Assembly (NCBI RefSeq): GCF_040931995.1
Contig: NZ_CP162412.1
Coordinates: forward strand, 1,612,001-1,676,000
Reading direction: 5' to 3'
Source: Pelagovum sp. HNIBRBA483
GTDB lineage: Bacteria; Pseudomonadota; Alphaproteobacteria; Rhodobacterales; Rhodobacteraceae
DNA length: 64,000 bases
Part shown: positions 45,263-54,988 of the stretch, in pieces
How the letters are laid out: each line of letters starts with the position of its first letter
Numbering within the stretch: position 1 is the first letter of the stretch
Translations under genes and position numbers: made by a program
The notes under the pieces: model-generated
Told to the model about the DNA's origin: nothing
The model's input: the letters and a program-made list of their open reading frames with translations, nothing else
Databases searched by the model: none

Positions 45263-46912
45263 ATGGCCGACACATCCAACAATCAGGGGATTCCCGAGCC
45301 GGAAGGCGCGTCGGACCTCATTGAGACCGATTACGAGATCGGTCAGGACAATATTGAAACCACGGTGGGGCCGATTCCGCTCGACATTCACAATCCAGTC
45401 TTTCTGATTTCCGGTCTGTCTGTCGTCGCCTTCGTGATCTACGCGCTGCTGGCGCCGGATCAGGCGGCCAGTTTCTTTGGCTGGTTGCGACCGACGCTGA
45501 CGAGCAGTTTTGACTGGCTGTTCTTGATGGCGGCGAATGTGTTTGTGCTGTTCTGCCTGCTCCTGATCGTCACGCCTGTGGGGTCGATCCGGCTGGGCGG
45601 CGCGGATGCGCGGCCCGACTATGGTTATCTGGGCTGGTTTGCCATGCTGTTTGCCGCCGGTATGGGCATCGGGCTGATGTTCTTTGGCGTGTTGGAGCCG
45701 GCTTACTATTTCGGAACCCCGTGGGGTGACGAGCCGCTTGGGGCTGTCCGACCCTTTGGCGAAGACGGTGCGCTGATCGCCGCGAATGTCGAAGAAGCGC
45801 GGCGCATGGCGCTGGCGGCGACCTCCTACCACTGGGCGCTGCATCCTTGGGCGATTTATGCAGTGGTGGCGCTGTCGCTGGCGCTGTTCACCTATAACAA
45901 GGGCTTGCCGCTTTCGATCCGCTCGGCGTTTTATCCGATCCTTGGAGATCGCGTTTGGGGCTGGTGGGGCCATATCATCGACACGCTGGCGGTTTTTGCG
46001 ACGCTGTTTGGCCTAGCGACATCGCTGGGGATCGGGGCGCAACAGGCGAATGCCGGTCTGGAATTTGTCTATGGCATTCCCAACAACATCACGGTGCAGG
46101 TGATCCTGATCATCGGTATTACCGCTATTGCGCTGGTATCGGTGCTGCGCGGGCTTGATGGCGGGGTGAAGGTGCTCTCCGAGATTAACATGGTGATCGC
46201 GACGCTGCTGCTTCTGTTCGTGCTGTTCGCAGCGGGTGCTGGTGGCATTCTGGCGGATTTCGTAGCGGGGCTGGGTGCCTATGCGCGCGAAGTGGTGCCG
46301 CTGTCGAACCCGTTTGGCCGCACCGATGACGGCTACCGCGAAGGCTGGACCGCGTTCTACTGGGCGTGGTGGATCAGCTGGTCACCGTTTGTTGGTATGT
46401 TCATCGCGCGCGTTAGCCGTGGGCGGACGGTGCGCGAGTTCGTGACTTGCGTGCTGATCATTCCGAGCCTTGTCTGTGTGTTCTGGATGGCTGTTTTCGG
46501 CGGCACGGCAATCAACGACATGATCGCCAATCCCGAAACATCGCTGGTGAAAGCCAATGTGATCGACGCCTATAAGCCGGAGCTGTCGCTCTTTGCGATG
46601 CTGGAGAGCCTGCCACTGACGGCGATCACCTCGACCATCGGGATCGTTCTGGTGATCGTGTTCTTCGTCACCTCATCGGACTCGGGCAGCCTCGTGATCG
46701 ATACGATTACAGCGGGCGGCAAGGTCGATGCGCCGGTGCCGCAGCGGGTGTTCTGGTGCACGTTTGAAGGGCTTGTTGCGATTGCGCTGCTGATCGGTGG
46801 CGGGCTTGGCTCGCTACAGGCGATGGTTATCTCGACCGGACTGCCGTTCACGATCGTCCTGTTGATGATGTGCTGGGCCATCTGGAAGGGGCTGCAAGCC
46901 GAACGCAGCTAG
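45263..46912 (+). CDS. BCCT-family transporter (betaine/choline/carnitine type)
   Basis: A 549-residue carrier with twelve predicted helices. The glycine-rich unwound helix GMGIGLMFFG and the signature WWISWSPFVGMFIARVSRG, with the aromatic-box tryptophans, are clear. Likely substrates are glycine betaine, choline or DMSP, as in marine roseobacters; the exact one is not readable. Strong AGGAGG at the start and a strong terminator after. Probably co-transcribed with the USP gene. Confidence 0.92.
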   Translation: MADTSNNQGIPEPEGASDLIETDYEIGQDNIETTVGPIPLDIHNPVFLISGLSVVAFVIYALLAPDQAASFFGWLRPTLTSSFDWLFLMAANVFVLFCLLLIVTPVGSIRLGGADARPDYGYLGWFAMLFAAGMGIGLMFFGVLEPAYYFGTPWGDEPLGAVRPFGEDGALIAANVEEARRMALAATSYHWALHPWAIYAVVALSLALFTYNKGLPLSIRSAFYPILGDRVWGWWGHIIDTLAVFATLFGLATSLGIGAQQANAGLEFVYGIPNNITVQVILIIGITAIALVSVLRGLDGGVKVLSEINMVIATLLLLFVLFAAGAGGILADFVAGLGAYAREVVPLSNPFGRTDDGYREGWTAFYWAWWISWSPFVGMFIARVSRGRTVREFVTCVLIIPSLVCVFWMAVFGGTAINDMIANPETSLVKANVIDAYKPELSLFAMLESLPLTAITSTIGIVLVIVFFVTSSDSGSLVIDTITAGGKVDAPVPQRVFWCTFEGLVAIALLIGGGLGSLQAMVISTGLPFTIVLLMMCWAIWKGLQAERS

Positions 46913-46937
46913 ACCCGCCTACATCAACGATAATAAC

Positions 46938-46970
46938 GTCCCCGCCAGCATGTTTGGCGGGGACTTTTTT
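46938..46970 (+). terminator. Rho-independent terminator after the BCCT gene
   Basis: GTCCCCGCC and GGCGGGGAC form a perfect 9-bp stem, followed by TTTTTT. Confidence 0.95.
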
Positions 46971-47031
46971 ATGCAACACACTTGCCGCGAGGTGATCTGC
47001 GCTAGCTAATGCCCAAAATACCGAGGGCAGC

Positions 47032-48456
47032 ATGGCAGATATGTCTCCGATCCTGATCTGGTACCGCCGCGATCTGCGGTTGGGCGACCATCCGGCGTTG
47101 TACGCCGCCGCCGAGAGCGGGCGGGCGGTGATCCCTGTGTTTATCCATGATGAAACGGTCGAAGCGCTCGGCGCGGCCCCGAAGATGCGGATTGGCGCGG
47201 GGGTGGCGCATCTGGCGCAAGCGTTGGAGGCGAAAGGCAGCCGGTTGATCCTGCGGCGCGGCACGGCGCTGGACGTGCTGCAAGCATTGATCGCGGAAAC
47301 CGGCGCGGGCGCTGTCTATTGGACACGGTGCTATGATCCCGAGGCCGTTGCGCGCGACGCGGAAGTAAAGGCGACACTGAAAGAGCAGGGCATCGAGGCG
47401 CGCTCTTTCGGGGGGCATTTGCTGTTTGAGCCGTGGACCGTGCAGACGGGAACCGGCAGCTATTACAAGGTGTATTCCCCCTACTGGAAGGCGGTGCGCG
47501 GCAGAACGGTCGAAACCCCATTGCCTGCACCCGAAACACTTTGCGCCGCAGGCGCGTGGCCGGAGAGCGACGCGCTGGAAAACTGGCAAATGGAGGCCGC
47601 GATGCGGCGCGGCGCGGATGTATTGCGTCCCTATATGGTGGTGGGTGAACACGCGGCGCAGGAGCGGCTCGCGCGGTTTATCGACGCGAAAGTCAACCGC
47701 TATGCGGCGCAGCGCGACCTGCCAGCGGTGGACGGCACATCGGGCCTGTCCGAAAACCTCGCATGGGGGGAGATTTCCCCGCATCAGTGTTGGCACGCTG
47801 GGATGCGGGCGATGCAGGACGGTGCGCAAGGTGCGGAGACGTTCCTTAAGGAACTTGTCTGGCGCGAGTTTGCCTATCACCTTGTGCATCATACGCCGCA
47901 AATCACAACGCAGTGCTGGCGGGCGGAATGGGAAGCCTTCCCGTGGTCAACAGACGAGACACGCGACGCGGTGCAGCGATGGAAGCAGGGGCGCACCGGC
48001 ATGGGCTTTGTCGATGCGGCGATGCGGGAGATGTATGTCACCGGAAAGACGCACAATCGCGGGCGGATGATCGTGGCCTCCTACCTTACCAAGCACCTGA
48101 TGGCCGATTGGCGGATCGGACAGCGGTGGTTTGCGGAGTGCCTGATTGACTGGGATCCGGCATCGAACGCGATGGGATGGCAGTGGGCTGCGGGTTGTGG
48201 GCCGGATGCGGCGCCTTATTTCCGCGTGTTCAATCCCGAAACGCAGCTGAAAAAGTTCGATCCGGACGGAGCCTATAGCCGCGCGTGGATCGCGGAAGGG
48301 ACGCGCACTCCGGCGGCGACGGCGCTTGCCTATTTCGACGCGGTCCCGAAATCATGGGGGCTGACAGCCACGCAAGGCTACCCTTTGCGGCCTATCGTGA
48401 GCGCCGAGGACGGGCGACGGATTGCACTTTCTGCCTATGAAAACCGTCACTTCTAA
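47032..48456 (+). CDS. phrB: Deoxyribodipyrimidine photolyase
   Basis: Light-driven repair of cyclobutane pyrimidine dimers, class I. 474 residues. N-terminal antenna-binding domain starts ILIWYRRDLRLGDHPAL; the FAD-binding domain contains TGKTHNRGRMIVASYLTKHL, DWDPASNAMGWQWAAG and the Trp chain. C-terminal FNPETQLKKFDPDGAY fits the class. No LexA box was seen upstream, unlike the radical SAM gene earlier. Confidence 0.95.
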   Translation: MADMSPILIWYRRDLRLGDHPALYAAAESGRAVIPVFIHDETVEALGAAPKMRIGAGVAHLAQALEAKGSRLILRRGTALDVLQALIAETGAGAVYWTRCYDPEAVARDAEVKATLKEQGIEARSFGGHLLFEPWTVQTGTGSYYKVYSPYWKAVRGRTVETPLPAPETLCAAGAWPESDALENWQMEAAMRRGADVLRPYMVVGEHAAQERLARFIDAKVNRYAAQRDLPAVDGTSGLSENLAWGEISPHQCWHAGMRAMQDGAQGAETFLKELVWREFAYHLVHHTPQITTQCWRAEWEAFPWSTDETRDAVQRWKQGRTGMGFVDAAMREMYVTGKTHNRGRMIVASYLTKHLMADWRIGQRWFAECLIDWDPASNAMGWQWAAGCGPDAAPYFRVFNPETQLKKFDPDGAYSRAWIAEGTRTPAATALAYFDAVPKSWGLTATQGYPLRPIVSAEDGRRIALSAYENRHF

Positions 48457-48567
48457 GCCACGGCTGAAGCGAAGTGATATGAAATTGGTGACTTCTCGGA
48501 GCGGCGTATTAGAATGTTGCCGACATTCGGGGCCAACTCGAAGATGAACAAGGATGTAGGGGGGACC

Positions 48568-49779
48568 ATGATCCTGACGACGACCAAAGGGCAATCGAAT
48601 TTGCCGCGTTACTTTGCGCCGGTTTTCGACGTGATCCGCACGCTCAAGCGGGGGCGGGTCGATATCATTTTGCCCGATGGCCGCCATTTCCGCGCCGAGG
48701 GGCAGGAACCGGGCTATGTGGCCGAATTGCATGTGCATAATGCGGATTTGTTCGCGCGGACGGTGCGCGAGGGCGATCTGGGCTTTTGCGAAGCCTATAT
48801 GGATGGCTGGTGGTCAACCCCCGACCTGATGGCTTTCATGGACCTGATCCATGACGATGCCGACCAGATCTATGACGGCTTCCCGGGCAAGGCGCTGGTG
48901 CAGGCCTATGAGCGCCTGCGGTTCTGGCTGCAATCGAACACCAAGCGGCAGGCGAAGAAGAACATCTCTTATCATTATGATCTGGGGAATGATTTCTACG
49001 GGCTGTGGCTCGACGAGACGATGACCTACTCCAGCGCCAAGTTTGAAACGGGGCAAGAGAGCCTCGAAAAGGCGCAGACGCAGAAATATGCCAGCATGAT
49101 CGATCAGATGGGGGCGCAACCGGGCGATCATATCTTGGAGATTGGCTGCGGTTGGGGCGGGTTTGCGGAATATGCCGCCAAGGAGCGCGGTATGCAGGTG
49201 ACATGCCTGACGATCTCGGAGGAACAGTATAAATACGCAGTGGAGCGCATTGAAAAGGCGGGGCTTTCGGATCGCGTCACCTTCAAGTTGCAGGATTATC
49301 GCGACGAAACGGGGATGTATGACGGGATTGCTTCGATCGAGATGTTTGAAGCTGTGGGCGAGAAATACTGGCCCGTCTATTTCGAAACTTTGCGCGAGCG
49401 GTTGAAGCCGGGGAAATGCGCGACTTTGCAGATTATTACCGTATCTGATGCCCGCTGGGAGATTTATCGCAGGGGCGTGGACTTCATTCAGAAATACATT
49501 TTCCCCGGTGGGATGTTGCCCGCGCCGAAGGTGCTGCGCGCCGAGATCGAGAAGGCGGGGCTGGAATATGTAAAGTCCATCGAGTTTGGCGAGAGCTACA
49601 GCCAGACCCTGCGCCGCTGGTACGATACTTTTAACGACAAATGGGACGAGGTTGCGCAGCAGGGGTTTGACGAACGGTTCAAGCGGATGTGGAACTTTTA
49701 CCTCACCTCCTGCGCGGGCACGTTCCATGCGGGCAATTGTGGTGTCACCCAAGTCACCGTGGCGCGCCCTGCACAATAA
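48568..49779 (+). CDS. cfa: Cyclopropane-fatty-acyl-phospholipid synthase family methyltransferase
   Basis: A 403-residue SAM-dependent enzyme acting on membrane lipids. It has the CFA N-terminal domain (AELHVHNADLFARTVREGD; FCEAYMDGWW) and SAM motif HILEIGCGWGGFAEYAA, followed by YFETLRERLKPGK and RRGVDFIQKYIFPGGMLP. Likely product is a cyclopropane fatty acid, though related enzymes methylate otherwise. ATG 48568 follows AGGGGGG; the upstream Met at 48514 has no site. Confidence 0.9.
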   Translation: MILTTTKGQSNLPRYFAPVFDVIRTLKRGRVDIILPDGRHFRAEGQEPGYVAELHVHNADLFARTVREGDLGFCEAYMDGWWSTPDLMAFMDLIHDDADQIYDGFPGKALVQAYERLRFWLQSNTKRQAKKNISYHYDLGNDFYGLWLDETMTYSSAKFETGQESLEKAQTQKYASMIDQMGAQPGDHILEIGCGWGGFAEYAAKERGMQVTCLTISEEQYKYAVERIEKAGLSDRVTFKLQDYRDETGMYDGIASIEMFEAVGEKYWPVYFETLRERLKPGKCATLQIITVSDARWEIYRRGVDFIQKYIFPGGMLPAPKVLRAEIEKAGLEYVKSIEFGESYSQTLRRWYDTFNDKWDEVAQQGFDERFKRMWNFYLTSCAGTFHAGNCGVTQVTVARPAQ

Positions 49780-49881
49780 GCGCGCAGCTTCAAACCGCGC
49801 GGCCAAGGGCTTGCGCGGTGCGGCGGCTTGGACCATCCTGTGACAAAGCCGCGAAAGGCGGCGATTGAGGGAGGGCGGACC

Positions 49882-50322
49882 ATGCCAACCGCAGGACGGC
49901 TTGCAGGAGCGATCACTTTTGGCGCATTGGCGCTGTACCTATCCGAACTGTTGCGGCCCGTCTTTGAAGAAGAAGGGCTGACATTGACCTTCACTTTGGC
50001 GAATGGCGTGATCGGCATTCTCGTCGGTTGGGTCATTGCGGGGAGCCGCGCGGGGCGGGGCTATCCGGCCGCGATAGGCTACGGGATCACCGCAGGGGTG
50101 GCGCTGGTGTTCTGGATCGCGTTCGTCTGGAGCTTTCTGGAAATGCTCGAACGCTCGCTGGCCAAGCGCTATCGCGGGGCGCTGGAGGCGGTGACGGATA
50201 TTTTCCAGTTGAGTATGGATTCGGTTGTTGAAGGGGCCACGCCGCAAGTGCTGGTGACTTTGGCCGTTGGGGCGCTGATCGCGGCTTTGGTGACGGATTT
50301 CGTAGGGCAGCGCCTTCCGTGA
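49882..50322 (+). CDS. trgA: TrgA-family tellurite resistance membrane protein
   Basis: A 146-residue membrane protein with about four helices. It matches TrgA of Rhodobacter sphaeroides by start (MPTAGRLAGAITFGALALYLSE), size and, above all, position next to trgB and cysK. The mechanism of tellurite resistance is unknown. ATG 49882 follows GGGAGGGCGG. The stop overlaps the trgB GTG start. Confidence 0.85.
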   Translation: MPTAGRLAGAITFGALALYLSELLRPVFEEEGLTLTFTLANGVIGILVGWVIAGSRAGRGYPAAIGYGITAGVALVFWIAFVWSFLEMLERSLAKRYRGALEAVTDIFQLSMDSVVEGATPQVLVTLAVGALIAALVTDFVGQRLP

Positions 50323-51437
50323 ACCATCTTTTCGTTTATGGAACATTGTGCCATCCGCCATTGATGGCCCTGATCGCGGGCGGCCCGCATGGGCGCGCCG
50401 CGCCTGCGCGGCTGCGGGATCATGCGGTCTATCGGCAGGCGGACGGGGTTCTGCCCGTTTTGGCCCGCGCGGAGGGGCATCTGGCGCAGGGAACGCTGTG
50501 GCGCAATGTGGGGGAGCGGGCGCTCAAGCGGATCACCGATTACGAGGTGCCGTTTGGCTATGTGCCGGTGATGGTATCGGTCGAGACGGATCTGGGCAGG
50601 GAAGCGGCTGTGTGTTTCTTCCCGCCGGCCGAGCTGCGCCGCAGTGCGACGTTTTGGGATCTGGACGCATGGCGGGAGGCTGACGGCGCGGTGACGCTGC
50701 ACATGGCTGCTGAGCTGGCCGCGCACGACCCAATGCCCGACGCAGACGCGCTGCGGCGTGAATGGCGGATGATGCGGCATCGGGCGGAGGCGCATCACCG
50801 CGCTGAAACCGAACCGGCACCGACCACGCTCCGCCGCGCAATGGAAGCGGGGGATGCGGAGATTATCGAAGAGGCACCAATTGCAGGGGCGTTCTTCAAG
50901 TACCGGACGGTACAACTACGCCATAAGCGGTTTGACGGTGGTGATAGCGGCCCGTTGAGCCGTGAAGGGTTTCACGGGGCCGAGGCGGCGCTGTTGCTGC
51001 CCTATGACCCGAAAACCGACAAGGTTCTGCTTGTTGAACAATTTCGCGTTGGGCCGTTCCTGCGCGGAGATGCCGAGCCGTGGACGCTGGAGCCGGTGGC
51101 GGGCATGATCGACCCCGGCGAAAGCCCAGAGGCCTGCGCCGTGCGGGAATGCCGCGAGGAAGCGGGGCTGGAAGTCTTGCAGACGGTATTCATTGCTGGT
51201 TTCTACCCCTCACCGGGAGCCAGCACCGAATACCATCATGCGTATCTCGGGATCGTGTCGTTGGAGGGGGAGATCGCCACCAGCGGCGGCCTTGATGAGG
51301 AGGCAGAAGACCTGCGCTTGCATGTCCTACCGTTTGACGCCGCGATGCGGCTGGTAGAGACTGGGGAAATCAATGCAGGACCGTTGATAACGATGATGTT
51401 TTGGCTGGCGGGCGCACGCGCGCGGTTGCGTGCTTGA
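50319..51437 (+). CDS. trgB: TrgB: gamma-glutamylcyclotransferase-like plus Nudix fusion
   Basis: A 372-residue two-domain protein. Residues about 1-115 are a GGCT/AIG2-like fold (LFVYGTLCHPPLM). Residues about 190-365 are a Nudix hydrolase of the ADP-ribose pyrophosphatase kind, with a full Nudix box GMIDPGESPEACAVRECREE continuing AGL. Matches TrgB of the R. sphaeroides trgAB-cysK locus. GTG start overlaps the trgA stop. Joining a GGCT domain to a Nudix domain is a trait of this family; its link to tellurite is by genetics in R. sphaeroides, not by known chemistry. Confidence 0.87.
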   Translation: MNHLFVYGTLCHPPLMALIAGGPHGRAAPARLRDHAVYRQADGVLPVLARAEGHLAQGTLWRNVGERALKRITDYEVPFGYVPVMVSVETDLGREAAVCFFPPAELRRSATFWDLDAWREADGAVTLHMAAELAAHDPMPDADALRREWRMMRHRAEAHHRAETEPAPTTLRRAMEAGDAEIIEEAPIAGAFFKYRTVQLRHKRFDGGDSGPLSREGFHGAEAALLLPYDPKTDKVLLVEQFRVGPFLRGDAEPWTLEPVAGMIDPGESPEACAVRECREEAGLEVLQTVFIAGFYPSPGASTEYHHAYLGIVSLEGEIATSGGLDEEAEDLRLHVLPFDAAMRLVETGEINAGPLITMMFWLAGARARLRA

Positions 51438-51491
51438 GTTCCCTGACGGGGACACATAGAGAAGGCACGAAAGCAGAGAAGGCGACACGCG

Positions 51492-52526
51492 ATGATGATA
51501 AAAGCTGACCTCCCCGATGCGATCGGAAACACGCCGTTGATCAAGCTGCGGCGGGCATCGGAAGAGACTGGATGTACGATCCTTGGCAAGGCCGAATTCA
51601 TGAATCCCGGTCAGTCGGTGAAAGATCGCGCGGCCTATTTCATCATCAAGGATGCGTTGGCCTCTGGCGCGTTGAAACCGGGCGGAACGATCGTTGAAGG
51701 CACGGCGGGCAACACCGGCATCGGGTTGGCGCTGGTGGGTGCGGCGATGGGCTTCAAGACGGTCATCGTGATCCCTGAGACGCAGAGCCAAGAAAAGAAA
51801 GATATGCTGCGGTTGGCGGGTGCGGAACTGGTGCAAGTGCCGGCAGCGCCGTATCGCAACCCGAACAACTATGTCCGCTATTCGGGCCGCTTGGCCGAGG
51901 AACTGGCGAAGACGACGCCTGAAGGCGTGATCTGGGCGAACCAGTTCGACAACGTGGCGAACCGTCAGGCGCATGTGGAAACCACCGGACCGGAGATCTG
52001 GACCCAGACCGGCGGCAAAGTTGATGGATTTATCTGTGCTGTCGGTTCCGGCGGGACGCTGGCGGGTGTGGCCCAAGCGCTCCAGCCCAAGGGCGTGAAG
52101 ATGGGCTTGGCCGATCCCGAGGGCGCGGCGCTTTACAGCTATTTCACCACTGGCGAATTGAAATCGCAGGGTGGGTCGATCACCGAGGGGATCGGGCAGG
52201 GGCGGATCACCGCGAACCTTGAAGGGTTCACGCCTGATTTCAGCTACCAGATCCCTGACAGCGAGGCGCTGCCCATCGTTTTTGACCTGTTGGCGGAAGA
52301 AGGCCTTTGCCTTGGTGGGTCGTCGGGTATCAACGTGGCCGGCGCGATGCGCATGGCCAAGGAAATGGGTCCGGGTCACACGATCGTAACGATCCTGTGC
52401 GACTACGGCACGCGCTATCAATCCAAACTGTTCAACCCCGAATTCCTGAAGGATAAGGGCCTGCCGGTCCCAAGCTGGCTGGACGCTGCGCCTTCATCGA
52501 TCCCGGGTGTATTCGAGGACGCATGA
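51492..52526 (+). CDS. cysK: Cysteine synthase A
   Basis: PLP enzyme making cysteine from O-acetylserine and sulfide. 344 residues, somewhat longer than the common enzyme at both ends. The PLP lysine is in NPGQSVKDRAAYF, the phosphate loop is EGTAGNTGIG, and GSGGTLAGV and GGSSGINVAGA are present. Start could be ATG 51492 or 51495. Its stop overlaps the mscS start. In R. sphaeroides cysK is part of the tellurite locus. Confidence 0.95.
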   Translation: MMIKADLPDAIGNTPLIKLRRASEETGCTILGKAEFMNPGQSVKDRAAYFIIKDALASGALKPGGTIVEGTAGNTGIGLALVGAAMGFKTVIVIPETQSQEKKDMLRLAGAELVQVPAAPYRNPNNYVRYSGRLAEELAKTTPEGVIWANQFDNVANRQAHVETTGPEIWTQTGGKVDGFICAVGSGGTLAGVAQALQPKGVKMGLADPEGAALYSYFTTGELKSQGGSITEGIGQGRITANLEGFTPDFSYQIPDSEALPIVFDLLAEEGLCLGGSSGINVAGAMRMAKEMGPGHTIVTILCDYGTRYQSKLFNPEFLKDKGLPVPSWLDAAPSSIPGVFEDA

Positions 52527-54988
52527 CCGCTCCACGCCGTTGGCTGACAGGCATTCTTGCCGCGTTGTGCGTGGCAGGGTTGGGTGTTGGCGCGGCACAG
52601 GCGCAGGATGCATCGGGCGCGGCGGAGGCCGAGGCGCCGCCTGTTGAGGTAACTGTCGACGCGGCTGCCCAGAACTTCACCGATGTGGATACCGGCGAGA
52701 CAGGCATTGATTATGTGCTGTGGGACCGGCTGGCGACGCGGGTTGAGCAATCGGTGACGCAGGACGCCAGCTCGACATTTTCGTTGGAGCGGCTGCGCAA
52801 TGAGTTGGTCACATGGCGGGATCGCTTTCTGGCCGCGCAATCGCTCAATGACGGGCGCATCGCGACGGTGCGGGCACAGCTGGACGCCTTGGGCGCGGCG
52901 CCCGACGACGGCAGCACCGAAGATCCGAGTATCGCCGGACGGCGCAGCACGCTGGAAAGCCAGTTGGCGCGGCTGCGCGCGCCTGTGGTTTTGGCGAACG
53001 AGGCATATGCGCGCGCTGACGGGCTTATCAGCGAGATCGACCGGATTCTGCGCGCTCGCGAGGCAAGCCGCCTGACGACGCGCGGACCATCGCCGCTGAA
53101 CCCCGAACATTGGCCTTCGGGGCTATCGGCACTTGGTTCAGGATTTGCCGGGGTCTGGAGTGAAATCTCGGCCGCATTCGTCAGCCGCGCGCGCAACGGC
53201 ACGCTCACTGAAAACGCCCCGCAAGCAGTGCTGTGGCTACTGGTGGCAATCGGGCTTTGGGCGCGGGGACGCACGATATGGGACGGTTTGCGCGGCCAGG
53301 TGGTGCGCCGCGATGGACGCGGTGCGCGGGCGTGGAATGCATTCTTTTCGCTCGGCGTGGTGATTGTGCCTTATCTGGGGCTGGTGGCCTTTGCCAAGGC
53401 ATTGACCGCGCTTGATATTCTGGGGTTTCGTGGAAACGCGCTGCTGGACCTGTTGCCGGATGCGGGGCTGTATGTGCTGGTGGGGCGCTGGCTCAGCGGG
53501 CGGTTCTTTGACCGTGGCGCACATGGGGAGAACCTGCTGAAACTGCCGCCGGAGGTGCTTGAGCGCGGGCGACGGATCGTGGCGGGGCTTGGCTGGGTGC
53601 TGGCCTTTGGTGCGCTGTTCATTCCGCTGGTGCGGATGGGCGATGCCTCGACCGTTTCTGCGGCGGTCATGACGTTGCCGGTCGAGATCGTGATGGCGGT
53701 ATTCTTGTTCAGACTGGGGCGGCTCTTCGTTAAAAACGTAGACGACGCGCCGGACACGCAAGAGAAAGGCGATGACTGGATCGCTCCACCGCCAAGCTAC
53801 CGTAGCCGGTTCATGGGGCTGCTGGGCCGAGCAAGCATGCTCGTGGCGGTGGTGGCGCCGGTGCTCTCGTCTGCGGGCTATGCGGCGGCCTCGGAGGCGA
53901 TCCTCTATCCGGCGGTGACGACGCTGGCGCTGCTGGCAATGTTGTTGCTGTTGCAGCGCTTTGTTTCCGACGTTACCGAAGCCTTCTCAGGGCCGCGCGA
54001 GGACGGCCAAGACGCCCTGTTGGCGGTGCTGCTGGGGCTATTCCTGTTCGTGCTGGCGCTGCCGGTATTTGCGGTGATCTGGGGCGCGCGGGTCGAAGAC
54101 CTGCTGGAGATCTGGACCCGTTTCCGCGAGGGGTTCGAACTGGGTGAGACACGCATTTCGCCAAGTGACTTCCTGACATTCGCGATGGTGTTCGTGATCG
54201 GCTATATGGCGACGCGGCTGGTGCAAGGCACGTTGCGGGCGTCCGTCCTGCCGAAAACCAAGCTGGATATCGGCGGGCAGAATGCGATTGTCAGCGGGCT
54301 GGGCTATGTGGGTATTTCGCTAGCGGCAGTGGCGGCGGTCACGGCGGCGGGGATTGATCTGTCGTCGCTGGCGATTGTCGCTGGTGCGCTTTCAGTCGGT
54401 ATCGGCTTTGGCTTGCAGAATGTGGTGTCGAACTTCATCTCCGGCATTATCCTGCTGATCGAGCGGCCGATCTCGGAAGGGGATTGGATCGAGGTGTCGG
54501 GGCAGATGGGCTATGTGCGGGATATTTCGGTGCGCTCGACGCGGATCGAAACTTTTGACCGCACGGATGTGATCATCCCCAATGCCGACCTGATCAGCGG
54601 GCAGGTGATCAACTGGACGCGGGGCAACTCGGTCGGGCGGGTGATCGTGCCGGTGGGTGTGGCCTATGGCACCGATACGGACCGCGTGGCAGAAATCCTG
54701 CAAGAGATCGCGGAGGCGCATCCGATGGTGGTGATGTCGACGCCGCCGGCTGTGGTGTTCCAAGGCTTTGGCGCGGATAGTCTGGACTTCGAGATCCGCG
54801 CGATCTTGCGGGATGTGAACTGGGTGCTGAGCGTGAAATCGGACCTTAACCACGCGATTGCCAAGCGCTTTGCGGAAGAAGGCATCGAGATCCCGTTCGC
54901 GCAGCGGGATATTTGGTTGCGGAACCCCGAGGTACTGCGCGGGGCAGACGGACAGAAAACAAAAAACGACGGAGGAACAGAAGCGTGA
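52523..54988 (+). CDS. Mechanosensitive channel, MscS family with large periplasmic N-region
   Basis: An 821-residue channel. Signal peptide (LAALCVAGLGVGAAQA), a long periplasmic helical region (about 30-220, DUF3772-like), then about ten membrane helices and the MscS pore core: VGIGFGLQNVVSNFISG (TM3) followed by IERPISEGDWIEVSGQMGYV (beta domain). Opens on osmotic downshift. ATG start overlaps the cysK stop, and its stop overlaps the next GTG start, so the operon continues on both sides. Confidence 0.9.
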   Translation: MTAPRRWLTGILAALCVAGLGVGAAQAQDASGAAEAEAPPVEVTVDAAAQNFTDVDTGETGIDYVLWDRLATRVEQSVTQDASSTFSLERLRNELVTWRDRFLAAQSLNDGRIATVRAQLDALGAAPDDGSTEDPSIAGRRSTLESQLARLRAPVVLANEAYARADGLISEIDRILRAREASRLTTRGPSPLNPEHWPSGLSALGSGFAGVWSEISAAFVSRARNGTLTENAPQAVLWLLVAIGLWARGRTIWDGLRGQVVRRDGRGARAWNAFFSLGVVIVPYLGLVAFAKALTALDILGFRGNALLDLLPDAGLYVLVGRWLSGRFFDRGAHGENLLKLPPEVLERGRRIVAGLGWVLAFGALFIPLVRMGDASTVSAAVMTLPVEIVMAVFLFRLGRLFVKNVDDAPDTQEKGDDWIAPPPSYRSRFMGLLGRASMLVAVVAPVLSSAGYAAASEAILYPAVTTLALLAMLLLLQRFVSDVTEAFSGPREDGQDALLAVLLGLFLFVLALPVFAVIWGARVEDLLEIWTRFREGFELGETRISPSDFLTFAMVFVIGYMATRLVQGTLRASVLPKTKLDIGGQNAIVSGLGYVGISLAAVAAVTAAGIDLSSLAIVAGALSVGIGFGLQNVVSNFISGIILLIERPISEGDWIEVSGQMGYVRDISVRSTRIETFDRTDVIIPNADLISGQVINWTRGNSVGRVIVPVGVAYGTDTDRVAEILQEIAEAHPMVVMSTPPAVVFQGFGADSLDFEIRAILRDVNWVLSVKSDLNHAIAKRFAEEGIEIPFAQRDIWLRNPEVLRGADGQKTKNDGGTEA

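Noticed and set aside
44590-45282. Minus-strand frame of 230 codons
   Set aside because: Antisense to the stress-protein gene and the leader; no family.
48814-49836. Minus-strand frame of 340 codons
   Set aside because: Antisense to the cyclopropane synthase gene, with composition typical of a shadow frame.
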